From Siphonodentalium dalli (taxonomy: Eukaryota > Mollusca > Scaphopoda > Gadilida > Siphonodentaliidae): a stretch of 64,000 bases of DNA. The notes beneath the pieces were generated by a model that made no database searches, had not been told where the DNA came from, and saw nothing but the letters and a program-made list of their open reading frames with translations. The translations under genes and the position numbers were made by a program. The DNA lies in the NCBI GenBank assembly GCA_032622095.1, contig CP136066.1, positions 62,838,609 through 62,902,608 on the forward strand, given 5' to 3'. Of the stretch, positions 53,480-64,000 are shown piece by piece (within the stretch, counting starts at the first letter, position 1; each line of letters opens with the position of its first letter).

Positions 53480-56400
53480 GGTAAATCGATTTAGGTTGAT
53501 ATTTGATTCAAAATTATTCAAACATTCAAATAATACCGATATGGGTTTATTTGTGTTTTTGAGATAAGTTCGCCATTTATGTCGTTTTCGCAAGCACCAT
53601 CGCAGCCAAATGAACCCGATCAAGACTCCGGTCCAAGAGGGATAATCCAATGTGTTGCATAATTGTATCTACACTTCTTCCACGGCCGGATATTAAGGTT
53701 GTTCTGATATCTGCACTATTGATAGTACTATGGTTTGCTGCCCCTACCCCCCCCCCCTTGGGAGTACAGTTCAACAATAAACCATATATCTATATTTTAC
53801 CATAACATAAGAAGCATCGATATCTCATATACCCGAGCACTATGGTATTCGAATTATATGTTTCTCGGAAACATATCTTGACTCTAAAGTTGACCATCCG
53901 GCGTTTGAATTAGATAGTTATTCTGGACAAATACGGCGCGATAGAAATAGCCCGGGTGGTAAACTGTGTGCTTACTTTCCAGATACATGTAGCATCTTAT
54001 ACGTTTGATGCACAGAACTGGAGAATGGTGACACTAATCAGGTCAGATGATATTCATTTATTCTCAAATCACCATATACAATGGTATAATTGAATGAATC
54101 TATATACATGTACATAAATCAATTGAACAGTATAATATGTATATGAATAGAACATATTCGTGGGAGGGTGTAGGTATGGTATACGTGTAATCATGGAGAG
54201 GGGTGGGGGTAAAACAATGTCACGTGTTATCACTGGCATACTGTATATATGTGTGTGGTCAATTGGATATAGACTATATATTTGCAAAAATAGGGATGGG
54301 TCCTGGGTCGAAGTACTATGGGAGAGGTGCATATGTAACTTGAGAGTAAATCTTCTTTATATAGGGGTAGGGTGGTGGTGTCATTAACTATCGCGCGTTA
54401 TATCGCTGTCTAATTTAACGGTTGAGAGGGATGGGGTATGCTACTTCGTTACTGAAGGTCAATCGTTTGCCTTTCAATATTCATGTGATGTTGTTTGCCA
54501 CAGGAGGTTCCATTAAACGTAGGTCATCGCGGATAAATATATTTATAGATCAGTGTTCGCGCTGGACCGAAAGATCTTGTGACCAAAAGTTTTATTGGCC
54601 AAATTAAAAAAAACTTTGGCCAAAAGTACTGCTAGCCTGCACATCCAATTATGGGACAATGCATTTTGGTATTTTGTCTTACAGCGCCCGCCTATCAACA
54701 ACAAATTACATAACCAGTGTACAAATTAAGCGTTTAGACGATTAGTGTTTTAAATCCAATATTATTTGAAATGGCTGGTTAAATGTTATAGCTGACATGT
54801 TTCTGTCTCGTGAAGTTTGATTTTATATACAGTTTTAGATTAGTCAGAGTTCGTCTATATCTGCAGGTGTCTATATGACAGCGTAAACAATGCTTACTAG
54901 ATCTGCCTCGAACATCACCTTGCTAACTGAGTTAGGTTGGAAACACTTGCCGCGATGCGCAAAAGTTGTGATTAATGCACACAAATATTAACGACAAAGC
55001 CCCCGCATTCTTAACATCCCTTCTACCCAAGGCAGTTGACATCATTGGGTGCATGTGGCCGTTCTAATTATGTTCTGGTATAGAACACGTACCTCTGATG
55101 GTTTTGTGTTGTCAAATCAGACAGGCCATCTTTAAATACGATATAAAGTCACATGACTATAACACATATAGAGAGAGCAGCTGTTGAATTGCATTCATAT
55201 TTTTATTTGCCTACAACTAACATGGGTTTCGAATTCTATAGGAATTATAACCCCGTCGGTCAGAGAAAGGTGACTGGGATAAAATAAATAATGTGAATTT
55301 CGGTGTATATGGTGTGCGCTTTATAGTTGGTTTTACCTATATTAACTCGATTATTTGAAGGTACGTGGTTCATTTAATATAACATTGCTATACTCTGATA
55401 TTTTCGAGGATATGGATTATTTTAAGGTACGTGTGTCATTGATATACCCTGATATATCCTGATATTTTCGAGGATATCTTCTGATGTGGTAACTAGAATG
55501 CATTTAAGTTTTGTGAAGATAATCCCGTATATGCGGCAAACATATATTACAACTAATTATCTGGTGAGTGGCTATACACTAGAATAAACACCTATCGAAT
55601 AGGAAGAGACTTTCAAAATATCACATAATCACATTTCATATCGGTGTAAGCCAAGCAAGAACCATCTCGATGAAATATTTCTGAAAATCAGATTGGAAAG
55701 TCTGCACTTGTAGCGAACATAACATTTAGAATAGCCTTTGGGAATATAGTCAACAAATCTTACCGATTAGTTCGATATTTCGAAATTTGGTACATTTAGA
55801 ATAGACTTTGGGAATATAGTCAACAAATCTTACCGATTAGTTAGATATTTCGAAATGTGGTAAACTAACAATGATAAAATGAATGGTTTATATTGTTGTT
55901 GTATATCGGTGAACGCTTACACATATATAGTATCCATGACAACAATTTACTTGATAACTGATAACACTTACCATTTTCAGCAATGTCAAAAATAAAAGAG
56001 ATCACGATGACATTCGCGAATTCGCACCGTGTCTTCAGCGAAATGCGAACAAGTTCTCACGGGGGGAGGTGCGAACAGTGCACCCATGACGACTTTGGCG
56101 CCATTGCGGAGATAAATTGGCTAAATTAATGTGCCCATTGGCTAGGCGAATGGACACGTTGGATGATGACATTATTCAGGGTTTTATTTTTGCCTCACCC
56201 CCGGTTAATTGGTTCAGCTAATCTGCTATCATGTTGGTGGGTTCTGTTGAATTTCAAACTGATGCCTTTACAAAGAATTACTGTTATTATTTCTAAAGTT
56301 TTCATTGTCGTAGTCCAGTCTGCTAGGATATGGGATAGCGATATGCTAGTTTACGTCCGACAACACCTCCATAGGCATCATATAACGGGCATTATATAAC

Positions 56401-58090
56401 AGGCATTATATAACGGACATTACGTCCAGACCTGGTGGCGGGATTAGTCGTCTATTTTACTCGATTTTACCAAACAAATAAATACATGATGTTAGATATA
56501 TCGGAAAAGTGACATCGTATGTTCATAATGATGTATAATAATTTAACTTGCATGTTAAATTTCGCTTATAATATTCCGGTTTATTAGGACCAACATCGAT
56601 TTGTTTACGTTTAACACCGAGGTGTTCAGATGACACTCGGCACAGTTCGGAGTTTGTTTCGGCAGATAAGAACTTCGGCTCGGTGACAACAAACAAGATG
56701 GCCGCGCCCATATTTAATCGAACGTTAGTTGTGTTTGTAACAGTTTTAAATTGTCAGAAGTTTGTGAATTTCCGAAATTTGTTTAAGTTTTTAGATATAT
56801 ATATTTACTATTTACTCTATTTATTATATAATATGTAGCTAGTGTCGTCAATTAAAAAGGTTTATGTTAGTGACGGAGATTTGAGCATATATCGAGCGAG
56901 TCTTTGCCGAGTCCAATTGATGCCAAATCGCCCGAGCGGATCGTTTAAGTGACAGCATTGGCTACTTTATTTATTTATCCATCATTCATTCACCTTTTTG
57001 AGATCGCAAATCTGAATGTTCAATTAATTTCAATTGAAATACATTCATAATATATATGCACACAATATTTCGAATATGTTACGGATTCATATTTTAGATG
57101 ACATTCGCAGTCCAATTGATCAGTCTCAGATACACATAAAAACACTCGAAAACTCATACAAACTCCTTAAGTGATACGCATATTTACTGCACAGAAGCTC
57201 AGCGTTTGGTAACATCTTCATCTGTGCCGTTAACATCTTTCTGGACCGACAGTGGTCCCTCCATTGAGAACGACACGGATTTTTTAAATTCTGTTCAATC
57301 CTATGCTTCATTGACAGATTCAACTATATACCGGCATTTGTTTTGGAAGCGTGGAAGTCCATGAACTATACTAGCGGATGGACGTTCTCGAAAACTTGAG
57401 TGAACAAAAGCAAAAACACTATTGAAAAAATTCGCTGAAATTACTGAGTTGCGAATGGATATAACAATGCATAATCATAATATTTCGTAATCGCAGTTCG
57501 AAGAACACTCATTAAAATCATGTACATACTCGTTTCAAATGATTTAAATTTTAAGAAAACGTTGGTGCCTGCAACAAAATATGATCATTTGTTATGTTTG
57601 TACTCCAGTGCGCATCAGAATTTGTGTATAAGTGTAGAAATATGCAAAAATCTGCGAAGACAATATTTATCGAAAGTGCCCAGCTGGGCGGTTCCACGTT
57701 ATTCGATAGATATCGTCTCAAAACTCGTTTTAAAAGATGTACTTAGAAAAACCCTTTAGTATGTATTTGAAAAAATGGTCACTTGTTGTGTTACAACATG
57801 TACACATCCTTGTATTGATGTATAGAATTAGAAAATAGCCAAAAATGAGCGAAAACTGAGTAAAAATTAGCGAAATATACTTCGGTCATCCGTCGATGCT
57901 TCGGTCTGCAATATTCGCTCAGAAAGCTTTCTGATGGCAAGTTTTCGGGATATTCGCATAGACATATATATATTAGTTGTCCAAAAGTAATAATAGATCA
58001 CTATTGCGTCCAAAATATCCTTGGCTTTTATACTATTTTTTCAAAATCGCCCAGCTGGGCCGCCCAGCTGGGCTTTTATAGGGTCTCCCC
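53480..58090. other. No gene recognised; minor duplications
   Basis: Mostly unique AT-rich DNA. There is a 70-bp tandem pair at 55727-55862 (ACATTTAGAATAGNCTTTGG) and a three-copy 17-bp repeat at about 56375-56425 (CATTATATAACNGGCAT). A GATGGCCGCG motif lies at about 56697, resembling a YY1 site, within an otherwise unsupported minus-strand frame (56523-56711). No domain recognised. Confidence 0.4.
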
Positions 58091-58118
58091 CAGTCCCGTG
58101 TTCGCGCTGGACCGAAAA

Positions 58119-59000
58119 AAACTTTAGCCAAAAGTTTAGCCAAATGAAAATTTTATTAGCCAAATGAAAAAAACTTTAGCCAAATGTTTTTTAGCCAAAT
58201 TAAAAAAAACCGTGGCCAAATTAAATCATCGTTTTCTGGTCGGTTCACAATTAATGACTAAACGTCAAATCTTACAGACACAGGTAAAATACACAATAAT
58301 TTAACTAATTTTGATGAACTAGAAATATTTTTATATATATCATTTATTAAAAATTTATTAATCTTTATGTGAAAGAGTGATTTGGGGGGGGGGGGGGGGG
58401 TAACCCGGAATTGTCCTTCTTAATGTCATTAAATTTTTGTTTTATATCAATTTCTTTCTTCAAATCATTAAATATTAATTATCCTTGCGAAAATATTTAA
58501 GTGACATCTGGAAACTAATAACTTAATATTGTTACGCCATTATCAAATTGCAATCTGTCATAAAAGCATGCATATTATTTTGAATGTATCGGTATTGACG
58601 ACAAATATCTGTCGTGATTCACATGTGGCTGATTAAGCTATTGTCTTACACTTGGTGCTCATAAACCTTGGCCGTCATAAATACAATGTCATCATAAACA
58701 TGCATTGTGAGGGAGTCCCGTGAGTGACCAGACAGACAATGCGGATTAAATGTAAAATAATGATTTTTTGCTGTTTCGTGCAGAGTGACGGGTTTCCCTT
58801 TGTACTGTCCGCGATCGGGTTTCCCTTTATACAGTCGGCGATATATTCCCACTTACGATGTTTTCGGACTAAATCGTTCACATCACAGAATTGATAACCC
58901 ACTTGCCAAAAATTAATGCTTTCAGTCTCCATTTGGGGTCAAAAAAAGTTTAGCCAAAAGTTTAGCCAAATGAAATTTTTATTAGCCAAATTCGAAAAAG
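58119..59000. repeat. TTTAGCCAAA-rich direct repeats flanking an unassigned segment
   Basis: 58119-58175 and about 58945-58998 are near-identical (AAAAGTTTAGCCAAATGAAA, then TTTTATTAGCCAAAT). A related copy lies at about 54555-54635. All are close to a CGCGCTG word (54560, 58102, 59020). A run of about 17 G lies at 58384-58400. The repeat may bound an element. Confidence 0.55.
58646..58932 (-). pseudogene. Possible coding remnant, unassigned
   Basis: Two overlapping minus frames. The first opens with ESINFWQVGYQFCDVNDLVR and HRKWEYIAD. The second has KPVTLHETAKNHYFTF, then HCLSGHSRDSLTMHVYDDIV. They meet at an imperfect 27-bp duplication (GGGTTTCCCTTT, 58791 and 58818), so one frame may have been split by it. 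Amino-acid composition looks protein-like but I recognise no family. Confidence 0.3.
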
Positions 59001-59019
59001 ATTAGCCATTGGCTAATTT

Positions 59020-59100
59020 GGCTACCGACAGCGCGAAAAACTCACAATTTCATTATTGGCTACCGACAGCGCGAAAAACTCACAATTTCATTATTGGTGT
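59020..59100. repeat. 37-bp tandem pair
   Basis: GGCTACCGACAGCGCGAAAA followed by CTCACAATTTCATTATT, twice in a row. Confidence 0.85.
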
Positions 59101-61575
59101 ACATGTTTAAAAGCGTCGGGCAGCTCCGTACGTTGAGGCATTCGGGAGATAGAGCCGCCTGCATATAGGTGGTGAAAATGTTGTGTTTTGTGGGCGTGAC
59201 TAAAGTCTTGCAGAGTTCAAACTCTCTGAGAGTTCAACGTATACAGGCGTCCAGATCTGTTAATTGGAGACCGACTTTGATTGCATAAAGGGAGATTGCT
59301 ATCAAGTCGGGCATGCCCTGATCCACCGAACACTTGGTTTATCGCCAAACGATGGAGGAACACGAACATTACGTCAATCAACGCGCACATTACGTCAATT
59401 AAAATGTGCACCTTAAGGGGTTCGCCAAATTACAATGATAAATTACTACAGGAAACATTGTCAATATATTGCTCTTACATGTTTTAAGATATCGAACCGA
59501 CATTTGGTAGTGAGGGGTTTTTCGATGTGCTGAATTCGATTGAATTGTCACCGGGTTACTTCGATTGCCCAAAAATGTCATCGTCGCCATACATGCAGCT
59601 ACGTGTATCAAGTACGATTGTTGCAGGCCTATAGAACGGAAACAAATTATTTTCAAATTGTTTTCAGTTTTGCCATCAGCTTTTCTAGGAAATTGGTTAT
59701 TGTAAAAGTCATCCCATTTAGAAAATTCGTTAGGTCTCATTAATCACCCCCCACCCATTCCGATCTTTGCCATAACATAATGCTATGTTATTCCACCATC
59801 AAAATTAATGCCTAAAACTACACAGAATATATCAGTTAGATGGCCACATAAAACAGCACATTTGTAATTTCATATAATCGGTGTTAATTTGAAGTACTCG
59901 TTGCCATGGCAACGTGAAATTTTGGAGCTGTGATGACCCTGTTTTACCGGAATTGGACTTTTAAAGAACTTCGTGAGTAGGGCCTATAATATCAACGTTT
60001 GCTGTCAATTCGATTCTTTCCAATATTGAATAATCAAAGTAAATATCTAGTTAGTGTAAATGATGGGTTTTCCCCTCAGGAAATCTGGCACTCTACCATC
60101 CGTTTTCCCCAGGGAACCTGGCACTGAATGAGTTAAGGCTTACATTTTTGGGGAAATCAAATGGTCATATATCCGGACTGAGTTGAAAATTGTTAATTCC
60201 GTAAAAAGATATCGTATATGTGTCCTGTGCACTTCAATTTGACACTAATTTCACAGCATATAAATAAATTTTCAGTAGAAATGCCTCCTTAATGTGTCAG
60301 ATAACACGGCTCTTTTATCTCTTATTGGCTCAGATGTGTCAACTCATTTTTAGTAAAGCTCGCTAGTGTGTCATATCGCTCGATTCCATGTCATCTGACC
60401 CATTCCAAAAAGTTCGAAGAACCACATTTTGATTTTGTGATACAGAGAGAACAGGTATATTTTATTAATGAAATGCACTTAACAGTTACTGTTCCAAATA
60501 AAATTTGTTTTGCACGTGCGTGCAATGGGAATTTCCCTTGAGTATAACAAATAACTTTTTTTCATAGAATACCAGGATCTAATAGTAATTGAAGGCACGA
60601 TTTGGCTGGTATTTGTAATACTAAATGATCAGTTCAACATCGATATTTAATTAACAAATCAAGCATTTCCGAACCGGAAGTAACCGCGTGCTTTCTGTAT
60701 TATGCATATAAAATATAAAGTGCCATTATTATGTATAACATCACCCCTTTTTTGTTAGCTAAATCACGTGTATAGTCATCAAACTTTTTATGTTTTCGGC
60801 TTTCCCGTTTCGGTCGAGACGAATCGTTGTTATTGGAAAGGTTATCGTTTGTAATGTTTATCTCAGAATTATCAATATCCGCCGCATTAATATATTTCTT
60901 TAGGTGAGAAGAATTTCTCGAATATGTTGCACCGTTTGGATTTTCAACAACCAGGCTGTTTACTTTCTTAGAGATAACAGTATGTGTCTCTTTATTGAAG
61001 TTTGTACACTGTTAGAAAAAAGACCGTCGATTTAACGGTCTGAGACCGCGCAACATCGCTGCCAACATTTGACCGTTAAACATACAGAATGGCCGTAGCA
61101 TTTTCCACGGTATAAAACCGTTTAAGTATATGTCAGACCGTAACCAGTAACTGTCAGACCGTTGTATTTGTCACGGTTCAACACCGTTTATTTAATATCA
61201 AGACCGTAAACAAGACAGTTTGCAGAGGATCAAGCTTGTTATCTGCCTCGTAGAATTTAATCCGGAAAAAGGCTGCGAAAGCGTAGTGTGTTCGCCTTTC
61301 ACTAACTACTGTATAAATATGGCTGTAAATAAAAAACGATACTATTCAGTTATGAGTAATACTAATTTCGACCATTCTAAAACATGAATCGGCATGCCCT
61401 TTTAAGCCATAAAAAGAACAAAGCTACGCGTTTCACAGTTAAAACTCAAATTTATGTACAAGTAAAAGTAAAATATCTTAATGGCATACTTTTTGGTAAC
61501 ATGTAGGGCGTGAAATTGTCCAGTTACTTGTAAACACAGTTTTTGTTTTAACAGGTGAATCCGTACATCATGACA
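59100..61575. other. No gene recognised
   Basis: AT-rich unique DNA with short frames lacking domains. It includes the X-box at 59900. A cluster of GACCGT / ACGGTT words at about 61020-61210 forms several small hairpins. Confidence 0.4.
59900..59913. promoter_or_regulatory. Perfect RFX X-box palindrome
   Basis: GTTGCCATGGCAAC, fitting the X-box consensus GTNRCC N(0-3) RGYAAC on both strands; the palindrome extends one base on each side (59899-59914). In animals such sites sit near starts of ciliary genes. No gene start is recognised within 1 kb, so function is unproven. Confidence 0.4.
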
Positions 61576-61576
61576 A

Positions 61577-62088
61577 TACAGTACCAGTCAGAAGAAGTGG
61601 CAATTTTAGGCGCACCTTTATTGCGATATTGAGCGTGCTTAATTTAGAAAAAGGCTTGATTATACCACAATACCAAAAATATGTCGCGCTTATTATTGCA
61701 ATATTGAACGCAAAATATTGCGATACTAAGCGCGCTAAATTTCATACAGACCCGATAGTGTTATATTTATATTAGATAAATACTGTGCATATAGTGTACA
61801 TATAGTGTACATATAGCATTTACAACTATAATTATATACATATCTGAAACATTGTCTCTATTTATACAATAAACAATATAGAAGAAGCAATAATTTGATT
61901 TAAATGTCATAATTTTGAGCGCAAGATGTCGCAATATTAAGCGCAAAATATTGAGATATTAAGCGCAAAATATTGCAATAATATCACAGGCGACATGCTT
62001 ATAAGCGTTTCCACTTGCAATATTATTGCGATATTTGGCGCGAAAATAGCGTGCTTAATATACCACTTTTTTTGACTGGTACTGCATA
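61577..62088. mobile_element. TIR element with GCG-rich internal palindromes
   Basis: Left CAGTACCAGTCA and right TGACTGGTACTG are 12-bp inverted ends, followed by AAGAAGTGG / CCACTTTTTT. A target duplication is not clear. The interior near both ends carries TATTGCGATATT / AAGCGCAAAATATTGCAATA words in alternating orientation; the centre (about 61760-61900) is AT-rich. Confidence 0.65.
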
Positions 62089-62089
62089 T

Positions 62090-64000
62090 CAATAACAGCT
62101 AGTTGGGATTGGAACCTTCAAGACAACATCAGCTCCCATAATAACTGTGCGCAATGACTTTGGCGACAATGTTCTCCTGTATTCGCACATTTTCCATGAA
62201 ATTTTAAAGCATGATGATGCCTCAAACTGTATACTGCTGGTATCACGAGACTTATCAATATCAGTGTGTCAGCCAAAGATAGTTTGATAAGAACATCTAA
62301 CCAATAGTGTATTCCCGGTAAATTGTCGTAATAACTTAACGATAACATGGCGAATGATGACAATGTCTCATATCACACGTTTCAATGAAAATTGATAAAC
62401 ACGGGATGAATTGGTCCGTGTAATTGTAAAGTTGGAATTGTAGATATGTGATCATCCGTCGCTGTGATTCGTCAGTTCATTGTTTACGGTGTTGTTGTTG
62501 ACATTGAAGCTCTTGTGAATTACACTGGTGCGTACAGTACATGTACATGTATATCCTCTCTTGTAAATGTACATGCATGTGCTTTGAAACAATCAGATTC
62601 AGAACACTGTCAACTGGATTGTCAACATTCTAATAGTAATAGCTGCTCGTTGTTGTTATTATTGTCACTATTGGTTGACATCGAAGCTCGTGTTAATTGT
62701 ACCTGCATCCTCTTGTATCAATAAATGTGCCAGTGTTTTGATACTAAGTCACAACACTGTCAATTTCAATATCAGCCCGGATTCGAATGAAGTCAGACCC
62801 TGGATCATGCCATGAATCGATTGGCATGAATCTCTACTCTCGACTTTAGTGGAAACTGGCAATGATTAAGCCCGCTTTCGCAGAATGGAAACTTGTCTGG
62901 TTATCAAAGGAACCGAAATCAGACGGTCTTAACAACTGTCCACAATCGAACAGGTAACAGTCTCGATCACCAAACCAAGTCCGGAATTAACTTGGGGTAC
63001 TCGTCCACAATTCCACTGCGAAAAACGTTCACCACACCGTATGTACATCTAGCCTTGTAGGAGTCATCAGGCACAAATCTAATTTTGGCAGCAGATATTT
63101 CAGCCGCCGTTCTTTCACATATAGAATAAAGGTTCAAGCTATTATTGACAAATTGTCCACTTGTTGAAAGCAGCTGAAGAATTAGTTCAACAATACACCA
63201 TGACTGCTTTCGCAGATTAGTTTCATTATATGTAAATTTCGATCTTCTCTTTTACTCCTGATTTTATCCGCTCTCCCAATTCGCCATGGTTATTTATGTA
63301 ATATATCGTCTCTTTTAGTTCGTTCGACGTCGATATCACGTCTGATTGCAGTTATTTTATCGAAATAAAAATGTCAGCATAAATCCGGCCACGTGTAAAA
63401 CCGGTGATTTGCAAATAACTTTGGTAACTTTTATTGGGAAGATTAGGTACACATAAATCATGTGACCACACCGGTGTACGATCAAATATGTTAAATGCAG
63501 GATAAATATTATTATTGTTAATCATTAATGACATTAACGTTGTTATTATAATTCATGGTTCAGGTTAATACTGTTATGATATGTGTTTATATAAATATGC
63601 ATGTTTATGTTTGTAATCTCATATCCCGTGAGGGGTCGTAGATTTAATAAAATTATATTCTATTCTATTCTACCATGGTAAACTATATAGTTGAACTCGT
63701 ACCTGTACATACTCTCTTCAGCATAGTAACAGTATAACCACGATACAATTGTATTTATCTTTGTTAGTTAAACACTGAGTAACGATACCTGATATCTGGA
63801 GAACTACTTGATCAACGGTCAAAATTGGTAACTTGAAAAGGAAAACAAATATTGGGCACTACCAAAGTAACAACATGATAATTGTCAAACTATCATGGTG
63901 AAATACCATGTTGAAGTTTCTATCACAATGCTCGTGCCATGGTAAATATGGCACCAATATGGTGTTACCATGGTTCAACCATGGTAAGTTAACATGGTGA
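62090..64000. other. No gene recognised; small repeats
   Basis: 62482-62625 and 62655-62770 are diverged duplicates (GTTGACATNGAAGCTC, CATCCTCTTGTA-type, CAATCAGA / ACACTGTCAA). An (ATTCT)n tail at 63656-63671 after a TTTAATAAAATT stretch may mark a retroelement 3' end. The last 120 bp hold several ACCATGG / CCATGGTA palindromes and continue past the window. Confidence 0.4.

Noticed and set aside
56523-56711. First exon with a YY1-type start site
   Set aside because: Only a motif resemblance (GATGGCCGCG) and a short frame; no domain, splice pattern or conservation can be shown from sequence alone.

Overview
The window looks like a gene-poor, repeat-dense nuclear segment of an animal, most likely a marine invertebrate. 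Molluscs, brachiopods and similar groups fit best, but the species cannot be fixed from sequence alone. It is AT-rich. I see no operons, no intact rRNA or tRNA gene, and no convincingly complete host protein-coding gene. Almost everything recognisable is a mobile element, a decayed element gene, a satellite or a palindromic MITE.

Layout. 1-402 is the end of a TTAA-flanked MITE. 2.5-4.2 kb is a mixed direct/inverted repeat block. 6.4-9.2 kb is a decayed LINE on the minus strand (PHD-like ORF1, endonuclease, first half of the RT). It is followed at 9.5-10.2 kb by a decayed SGNH-hydrolase-like gene whose catalytic DGVHP block is present three times in tandem. 12.2-14.1 kb is a 38-bp satellite with higher-order structure. 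16.9-21.5 kb is a nested pair of transposons. The inner one has about 160-bp terminal inverted repeats (TIRs) and subterminal repeats, and carries a broken gene of the EEAD / DTDV / HAFTGCD family, which looks like an XPG/PIN-type nuclease. 21.5-22.1 kb is an array of 18-bp palindromes. 23-33 kb holds a tRNA-derived SINE, three piggyBac-like palindromic MITEs, a mariner-like MITE, a small foldback element and old duplications.

The centrepiece is 33,881-42,410, a nearly complete Ngaro/DIRS-type tyrosine-recombinase retrotransposon on the minus strand. Its repeats are arranged A1 - genes - B1 - A2 - B2. In coding order it carries an SGNH hydrolase, a Gag-like protein with a C-terminal zinc-knuckle region, reverse transcriptase, RNase H and a tyrosine recombinase. 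Single-base frameshifts break several ORFs, and the recombinase lacks the histidine of its HxxR motif. The A2/B1 junction carries a 17-bp inverted repeat around a 23-bp core that looks like a recombination site. A family of short hairpins with covarying arms is scattered through its noncoding parts.

Downstream, two families of CTAG-bounded repeats lie head to tail (42.4-45.6 kb). A 3.65-kb foldback element built of about 175-bp units follows (45.6-49.3 kb). All of these abut pieces of (TA)n, as if one or more TA microsatellites had repeatedly been used as a target. At 49.6-51.8 kb is a very young, short LTR element with nearly identical 561-562-bp LTRs and an ACAAC target duplication. Its only ORF encodes a chromodomain protein. 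The remainder (52-64 kb) is mostly unassigned AT-rich DNA with one more piggyBac-like MITE, another TIR element, small duplications and a perfect RFX X-box palindrome at 59.9 kb.
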